From positions 1 to 46,413 of the forward strand of contig JAJZZA010000022.1 of NCBI GenBank assembly GCA_021797825.1: 46,413 nucleotides of DNA, in the 5' to 3' direction. The notes below the pieces were generated by a model. That model had not been told where the DNA came from. It did no database searches and was given only the letters and a program-made list of their open reading frames with translations. Below are positions 42,365 to 46,413 of this stretch, piece by piece; positions within the stretch are counted from its first letter, which is position 1, and each line of letters starts with the position of its first letter. The stretch is from Bacillota bacterium (GTDB lineage Bacteria; Bacillota; Sulfobacillia; Sulfobacillales; Sulfobacillaceae). The translations under genes were made by a program, and so were the position numbers.

Positions 42365-44698
42365 ATGACGCGGCGACGGGGGATTCCGAGATTTTCGCTC
42401 CGATTGGGCGTACTGCTCATTGTCATCATGATTTTAGCCGATCTGGCCGTAATGTGGACGGTATCGAGCCAAAATCAGGCGCAGATGAACCGCTTGGTCC
42501 AGACCTTTGATCCCTACCACGAAGTGACGATGCGGCTCAACACCGATTTTGCCCTTTACGACGGTGCCTTGAATATGTATGTCGGCCTCGATGCCGAGGC
42601 GCCAGCGTCGCTCCGCCAAAGCACGCTGGACACCATCCGGCTGGAGGCGCTCGATTTTGCCGGAATCTATCGCGAGGCCTGGCAAAAGGCTCCCAATGCG
42701 GCGTTTCGCACTCAGCTCCGGGTGATCCACCAGGATTGGGCGAGATATCAGAAACACGTGGCGGGGGTGGAGGCGGCGATGGCGGCGGGCCAATACCCGG
42801 CGGCCATTTTGCTGCAGGATGTGAAAAATGTGGCGGCCACCGCGGCGCTGAGCCAGGCGCTGGCCCGGCTGGTCGCGCAGGCCAATGCCCAGACGGTAGC
42901 CATCGCCAGCGGCATCCAGGCCCGTGCCGCCCGCAATGTGCTGCAGGTGATGGTGTTTCAAGGTCTGCTGCTGGCGCTGATCCTGGGCGTGGCCTGGATG
43001 GTGCATCGATCAACCCGGCGCCTGTTGGACGTGTTGGCCGCCACCGCCGCGGGCGATTTTAGCGCCACCGCCCCCTCATTTCGGATTCAAGAATACGCCT
43101 TCGTCATCGATGCGCTTAACGCCATGCGCGCCTCGGTCGGGAAAACCCTGAAATCCTTGGAGCAGACGCAGGCGGAGCAAGAGCGCATCATTGCCGAGCG
43201 CACCCGAAGTCTCCGGCAATATGCCACCACCGTCGAAAACGTGCTGGAGTCGACCCGCAATACGCTTCGCAGCTGGGACAACAGCGACGCCATCGCCGAG
43301 ATTAAGCAGGCCTTGATGGAGACGCTGGGCGCGGCGGGGTGCGTTTCGCTGGATCGGGAGACGGGGGTCGAGAATGATCGCTGGGGGAGCGTGCCGTGGC
43401 CCGTAGACCAGGCCCCGGACGCCATTCGCCGACTGCTGCCGGTCACTCGCTCCACCCCGGTGGAATTGCCCGCCGACGTGTCGCGGGGCCGGACCCTGCT
43501 GGTTCCCTGGCGTTCCTACCGGGTCGGCCGCAGCGTGCTGGTCATTCTCTGGGACGATTCCGCCAACGGCATGGAGATCGACCAGAAACTGGTTGATTTA
43601 TCGGTAACCCAGGCGGAATCGCTGTGGACCACCATTTTGCTGTTTCGGGAAACCCAACATCAAGCGGTCACCGACCAACTGACCGGCCTGGGCAATCGGC
43701 GCCTCTTCGAATCGAGCCTGTTGCAACGCTTTGGCGCGCATCCCCTGCACCCGGAGCCGTTTCAACTGGTGTTAGCCGATTTGGACCATTTAAAAGCCAT
43801 TAACGACAGCCGCGGGCACGCGGCCGGCGACATCGCCCTGCAACGGGTGGCCCGCTCGTTGCAAACCGCCTGCGTGGAGAAGCGGGTAAATGCTGAGTTG
43901 TTTCGGATTGGGGGCGACGAGTTTGCCCTGTTGCTGGCCGTAACAGATCCGTTGGCGGCGCAGGACCTCATTGCCCAGACGCAGGCGCACCTGGGCGACG
44001 ATCTGACGCTGTCTGCGGGGACCGCTTGCTATCCGACCGCGGGCACCGATGCGCATGTGCTCTTTCGCGTGGCCGACTGGGCACTTTATCAGGCCAAGGC
44101 TGCGGGCCGGCAACGGACGATTGCGGCCACCTTTAACACCATGTTGGCAGCCATCCGGCAAGAGGACGCGCCGGATACCCCGCTGGTCCTGGCCGCGCTG
44201 TTGGACAACCGGCTGGGCAATCCGGACGACTACACCCTGCGCCTGGCCCAGACCGCCCGGGCGGTGGCTCGCGCGCTGGCGGTGTCCACCCGCCGCCAGG
44301 AGATCCTATGGCTCACCGCCCTGCTCCACGATTTTGGCCGGTTGGCGGAAGCCGCTCCGAATTCACTGGCAACCGGGCCAGACGAGGACGGGACCCTATC
44401 CGATTTGCTCGACGTCACTGGCGAATTGCTGGCGGTCTTTCCCCGCTTGCGGGACGTGGCCGCTCATATTGTGGCCACGGCGGAGCGCTGGGACGGGTCC
44501 GGTCCCGCGCATCTGCAGGGGGACGCGATCCCTCTGGATGCGCGGATATTGGCGGCGGTGGACGCGTTTTTCCGTATCCGCCATCACCGTCGGCGCTCGC
44601 TGGAAGAGGCTCGCGAATGGCTCCGGCGCCGTTCCGGCAGCGATTTTGATCCCGCCGTCGTCACCGCCTTGCTGGCGTTGCCGGTGGTAGAGCCGTAG
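42365..44698 (+). CDS. Membrane GGDEF diguanylate cyclase with degenerate HD-GYP domain
   Basis: A 777-aa protein. Membrane helices at about 13-35 and 192-214 enclose an outer helical sensor; a HAMP-like and coiled-coil part follows (to about 300), then a GAF-like domain (about 310-425). The GGDEF domain has LADLDHLKAIND and an intact GGDEF at 516-520, so c-di-GMP synthesis is likely; the inhibitory RxxD site has Arg507 but Ala510, so feedback control is probably lost. The HD part keeps His655-Asp656 and RWDGSG (708-713) but has PAH instead of YP, so hydrolysis is doubtful. The ATG follows AAAAGGGTGGG. It is intact among dead elements. Confidence 0.85.
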   Translation: MTRRRGIPRFSLRLGVLLIVIMILADLAVMWTVSSQNQAQMNRLVQTFDPYHEVTMRLNTDFALYDGALNMYVGLDAEAPASLRQSTLDTIRLEALDFAGIYREAWQKAPNAAFRTQLRVIHQDWARYQKHVAGVEAAMAAGQYPAAILLQDVKNVAATAALSQALARLVAQANAQTVAIASGIQARAARNVLQVMVFQGLLLALILGVAWMVHRSTRRLLDVLAATAAGDFSATAPSFRIQEYAFVIDALNAMRASVGKTLKSLEQTQAEQERIIAERTRSLRQYATTVENVLESTRNTLRSWDNSDAIAEIKQALMETLGAAGCVSLDRETGVENDRWGSVPWPVDQAPDAIRRLLPVTRSTPVELPADVSRGRTLLVPWRSYRVGRSVLVILWDDSANGMEIDQKLVDLSVTQAESLWTTILLFRETQHQAVTDQLTGLGNRRLFESSLLQRFGAHPLHPEPFQLVLADLDHLKAINDSRGHAAGDIALQRVARSLQTACVEKRVNAELFRIGGDEFALLLAVTDPLAAQDLIAQTQAHLGDDLTLSAGTACYPTAGTDAHVLFRVADWALYQAKAAGRQRTIAATFNTMLAAIRQEDAPDTPLVLAALLDNRLGNPDDYTLRLAQTARAVARALAVSTRRQEILWLTALLHDFGRLAEAAPNSLATGPDEDGTLSDLLDVTGELLAVFPRLRDVAAHIVATAERWDGSGPAHLQGDAIPLDARILAAVDAFFRIRHHRRRSLEEAREWLRRRSGSDFDPAVVTALLALPVVEP

Positions 44699-44777
44699 CG
44701 CGGCGCGAGGCGCCCGCGCGGCCGGGTTATGACCGAGGCTAGTACACAATGGCGTTAATGGGTAATCATGCAAAGGA

Positions 44778-46072
44778 TTACACTTTGAGCAATTTTCCAT
44801 CAAACGTCCATCGAAATGGTTTAGCGAAATGTTTGTTGTAGTACACCATGAATTGGCGAATACGGGCTTCCAGGTCGGCGAGCGGGCTAAAACTTGCCCG
44901 CTTGTTGAGTAAGTGTTTTCGCACCAGAATGCGAACCCAACATTCGATTTGATTCAACCAGGAGCAGTGTTTCGGCATGTACAGAAATCGCACCCGGTGG
45001 GCGGTATTCTCTAAAAACCGTTTCTGCGTGGCTTGACTCGCAAGAATGCCGAACCGTCCCTTTTCGCCCAATTCCACATCCGAGACCGGGAGATGGTCAT
45101 GGGCAATCGCGAAGCGCACCAGCGCTTCGGATTGGTGCGTATTGAGGTTATCGAGGATAACGACATGAGCCTCGTTCGGATGGAGATCCACTACGGCGGC
45201 AATATGGTGAGCAAAGTCCACCGGTTCCCGTGGGGTGGATCAGCGGTGCTTCTACTTGACCCGTGACGACATCACGGGAAGCAATCAGCCCCGAGGTGCC
45301 ATGCCGAATGTATTCGAATTCGCGGCGTTTCACCTTCCCGGGGGTCATGGGGAGAGCCGGGGGGCCTGTTCGCGGGCGGGGATTCCCGTCATCGCGTCAC
45401 CCGAGTGGACCGGGACGCCTTCCGCCGCCAAGGCGGGCGCGTCCCGGTAAAGATCCGACACCGGTTGGACGTTGTCTTTGAACTGATCGGGGTCAGCAAT
45501 CGTGGGATTGAGCCAGTAGCGATTCAAATGCGGCTTTAAATCGGCCTCCTTTTTCAAAAACGCCCCACTTGGCGGGGAGCAATCTGCTCGACAATCCCTT
45601 GTTTGGTGGCCTCCCGCGCGAGCGGGGAGGGCGTCCAATGCGTCAGCGGCACGTCCAAATCGGCCGGTGGGCGACACGCCAACGTGATGATCTGGGCCAC
45701 TTGGTCCGGGGTCAACCGGCACGGTTTCCCCGGCCGGGGAGCATCTTCGAGGACGAACTCTACGTATCGCGTCAATGCCCACGGCTTTTGGGCTTCTGGC
45801 ACCGCAATCTCCTGGGCGACTTGCGCCCGGCGCTTGCGCCATAATTTCACCGTGTTCCGATTCCCCCCCGTGTCGTGGGCTATCTGTTGGTTCGGCACGC
45901 CCGCCGCCGCCCGTAGAACAATTGTGGCCCGTTGCTTCAAATGCCAGGCCGTATGGGGGCCTTTCGCGAGGGATTCCAGGATTTGCTGTTGTTTCGTACT
46001 AAGCCGAATGATCGCCGCTTGTTGCCAGGCCACGAGACGGTCCACCCTTTCCCAATCCCAGAAGTTTTGCAT
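44778..46072 (-). pseudogene. IS630-family transposase with several frameshifts
   Basis: The minus strand from ATG 46072 reads an N-terminal HTH (LESLAKGPHTAWHLKQRATIVL, then PNQQIAHDTGGNRNTV), continues in other frames as FLKKEADLKPHLNRYWL and PGKVKRREFEYIRHGTSGL, and ends with the DDE part VVILDNLNTHQ and MPKHCSWLNQIECWVRIL (44778-45221). Three single-base frame changes are seen: near 45556 (five instead of six T in the minus strand), near 45346 (C-run) and near 45229. All conserved blocks remain, so the decay is recent. An 80-bp gap separates it from the GGDEF gene. Confidence 0.82.
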
Positions 46073-46107
46073 CCTAGGGCAACTTTCCTCAGTTAGCCGG
46101 TCGCAAC

Positions 46108-46136
46108 ATAAAAAACCCCTTGCGGCGCAAGGGGTT
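46108..46136 (-). terminator. Terminator of the IS1634-type transposase
   Basis: AACCCCTTGC (46114-46123) and GCAAGGGGTT (46127-46136) form a perfect 10-bp stem with loop GGC. On the minus strand it is followed by a run of six T (plus A at 46110-46115), partly in the stem, 18 bases after the transposase stop: a classic intrinsic terminator. Confidence 0.85.
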
Positions 46137-46153
46137 ACGAGGTCTCGCGTGTA

Positions 46154-46413
46154 TTATCTAACGGATTTGGCCATGGGATCCGGTACGCCAAACCCGTCCA
46201 GGAGTGTTTGCTGACGACGGGTACGCGTGGTGAGCGTCAGTCGGTCTCGGGTGCCGCTAGTCTCGGGATACGCCAGCAACACTTCGTGGACCTCCGTCAG
46301 ATCTTGGAGGAGTTGCGGCAAGCTCAGGTCGATCCCATTCCGCGCCGCTTCGCGGCGCCAGAGGTGGGCGACGGCCACGGCGAGTACACAGAGGAAAGCC
46401 TGCACGCGAATCT
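46154..46413 (-). CDS. IS1634/IS4-type transposase, C-terminal part (cut by window end)
   Basis: The frame runs off the window end, so only the last 86 or so residues are seen. IRVQAFLCVLAVAVAHLWRRE, GIDLSLPQLLQDL and VHEVLLAYP match the C-terminal end of IS1634-like DDE transposases, and the tail LLDGFGVPD is also typical. The active-site residues lie outside. The stop is followed by a strong terminator. Whether the gene is intact cannot be told. Confidence 0.65.
   Translation of the reverse strand, partial: IRVQAFLCVLAVAVAHLWRREAARNGIDLSLPQLLQDLTEVHEVLLAYPETSGTRDRLTLTTRTRRQQTLLDGFGVPDPMAKSVR

Noticed and set aside
1-46413. CRISPR array, prophage or toxin-immunity defence island
   Set aside because: No regularly spaced repeats, cas genes or phage structural genes were seen; the only defence-like item is the Phd/VapC-type pair.

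Overview
The window looks like chromosomal DNA of a GC-rich, endospore-type Firmicute; a Sulfobacillus-like bacterium would fit, but the genus is inference. The main evidence is gene order: secD-secF, recJ, apt, rel, dtd, hisS, aspS, a 6S RNA and rarA lie in the order known from Bacillus and relatives. Strong Shine-Dalgarno sites, frequent GTG/TTG starts, a SpoIIE-type phosphatase and a Cys-rich coat-like protein agree with this.

Layout. Positions 1-290 hold the 3' end of a group II intron and a TnpB remnant. Positions 409-3753 carry a PsiE-type membrane protein, an S9 peptidase and a GNAT acetyltransferase. Positions 3894-8258 form an accessory stretch: an HTH/coiled-coil protein, a 26-bp palindrome, a lipoprotein, an unrecognised 333-aa protein, a Cys/Thr-rich coat-like protein and a hotdog thioesterase. 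The middle of it (about 4.4-6.5 kb) reads visibly less GC-rich than its flanks. A tRNA-Pro follows on the minus strand.

Positions 9107-16290 are a tightly packed run: rmlA, rmlC, rmlB (dTDP-sugar precursors), a murT-like ligase, selB, a SpoIIE-type phosphatase and a P-loop kinase-like gene. From 16262 a consensus promoter drives secDF. A small membrane protein, a cation efflux protein and the recJ-apt-rel-dtd-hisS-aspS housekeeping run follow, largely with overlapping or touching genes. A bidirectional hairpin ends aspS. Two small genes, the 6S RNA with its own promoter and terminator, and the overlapping trxA-ltaE-rarA set come next. A succinate dehydrogenase operon (membrane subunit, flavoprotein, iron-sulfur protein) has a leader hairpin over its first ribosome binding site. 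A beta-propeller-like lipoprotein follows.

From 37822 to the end the DNA is accessory: a Phd/VapC-type toxin-antitoxin pair with a consensus promoter, an IS607-type element (tnpA with a G-run frameshift, broken tnpB, possible omega-RNA hairpins), a decayed IS630 transposase, an intact GGDEF plus degenerate HD-GYP membrane protein behind an elaborate leader structure, a second decayed IS630 transposase, and the C-terminal end of an IS1634/IS4-type transposase cut by the window edge. The frameshifts I found all lie in mobile-element genes.

No CRISPR array, phage module or recognisable new defence system was seen. The least explained parts are the 3.9-6.5 kb island, the slippery site in tnpA, and the leaders of the sdh operon and of the GGDEF gene.
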